This document shows positions 63,927 through 64,000 of a stretch of 64,000 nucleotides of DNA, piece after piece; the stretch's first letter is position 1, and each line of letters opens with the position of its first letter. The notes beneath the pieces were generated by a model, which made no database searches, was not told where the DNA came from, and was given only the letters and a program-made list of their open reading frames with translations. The translations under genes and the position numbers were made by a program. The stretch lies in the NCBI GenBank assembly GCA_964605185.1, contig CAZSBF010000001.1, forward strand, positions 97,893 through 161,892. The letters run 5' to 3'. The stretch is from JACRIM01 sp964605185. GTDB taxonomy: Bacteria; Planctomycetota; Phycisphaerae; UBA1845; UTPLA1.

Positions 63927-64000
63927 ATGAAATCACGCAATGGCATAGCATTCTCTATTGTAATCCTACTACTCTTGGGGCCGAGCCTAGCCGCCTCGGC
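63927..64000 (+). CDS. Secreted or membrane protein, 5' part only
   Basis: ATG 63927 has AGGAG at 63915-63919 (seven-base spacer); 25 codons are visible before the window ends. They encode a signal peptide (MKSRNGIAFSIVILLLLGPS then LAAS), so the gene exports its product. Nothing more can be said. Confidence 0.75.
   Translation, partial: MKSRNGIAFSIVILLLLGPSLAAS

Overview
This window is GC-rich bacterial chromosome, most likely from a planctomycete (Planctomycetota, possibly Phycisphaerae-like). The evidence is a fused lpxC-fabZ gene inside a complete early lipid A operon, secreted proteins with dockerin-like or thrombospondin-type-3 calcium-binding ends, a PEP-CTERM protein, a planctomycete-style pseudopilin, GHKL and receiver signalling genes, and many short orphan genes between housekeeping genes. 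The taxonomy is inferred from gene content only. No rRNA or tRNA gene was seen.

Layout: 0-9 kb holds a truncated di-heme peroxidase, pheS without pheT, a Sel1-like protein, a C45-type hydrolase, a SUKH-type protein, asnS, an ankyrin protein, an orphan and a nitroreductase. 9-10.8 kb has a TetR regulator divergent from a probable methanethiol S-methyltransferase (mddA), with a 22-bp tandem repeat between them. 10.8-14.5 kb is a signalling operon: HTH-receiver regulator, HDOD-histidine kinase and a receiver lacking its switch residues. mnmG follows. 16.7-24.2 kb is one 2,508-codon reading frame made of two tandem secreted beta-helix proteins, each with its own signal peptide and C-terminal tail, joined by loss of a stop codon. 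24.8-29.3 kb holds a TSP3 protein, a periplasmic coiled-coil protein, an MFS transporter, a CheY-like regulator and a lipoprotein.

29.5-34.5 kb is the envelope operon skp/ompH-lpxD-lpxC/fabZ-lpxA-Gfo/Idh oxidoreductase; kdsB at 40 kb supports LPS with Kdo. 35.8-41.2 kb holds a pseudopilin, a purple-acid-phosphatase-like enzyme, a TPR protein, kdsB and a universal stress protein. 41.3-44.0 kb is lipA-tmk-holB. 44-47.3 kb has membrane and zinc-ribbon proteins and a DsrE/YedF-like protein. 47.3-53 kb has an M16 peptidase and a secreted GH13 amylase. 53-60.3 kb has ricT (PSP1), a Minf_1886 protein, a 51-aa membrane protein, an unassigned protein, a CDF transporter, rsmE and thioredoxin. 60.3-64 kb has a VKOR-DsbA-DsbA fusion, RNase P RNA, a PEP-CTERM protein and the start of another secreted protein.

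The most unusual signal is a pair of insert-like units. At two unrelated loci (asnS and the dsrE-like gene) a foreign-looking gene lies directly 3' of a minus-strand gene, and a second, about 90% identical copy of that gene's last 50-60 bp lies on the far side of the insert. The two units are 556 bp and 1,559 bp long and neither carries a recombinase. They look like small cargo genes inserted at gene 3' ends with the target end regenerated. The fused beta-helix frame, a C-terminal CG-rich tail shared by three protein ends, and a heptamer repeat present both between genes and inside holB are the other main points.
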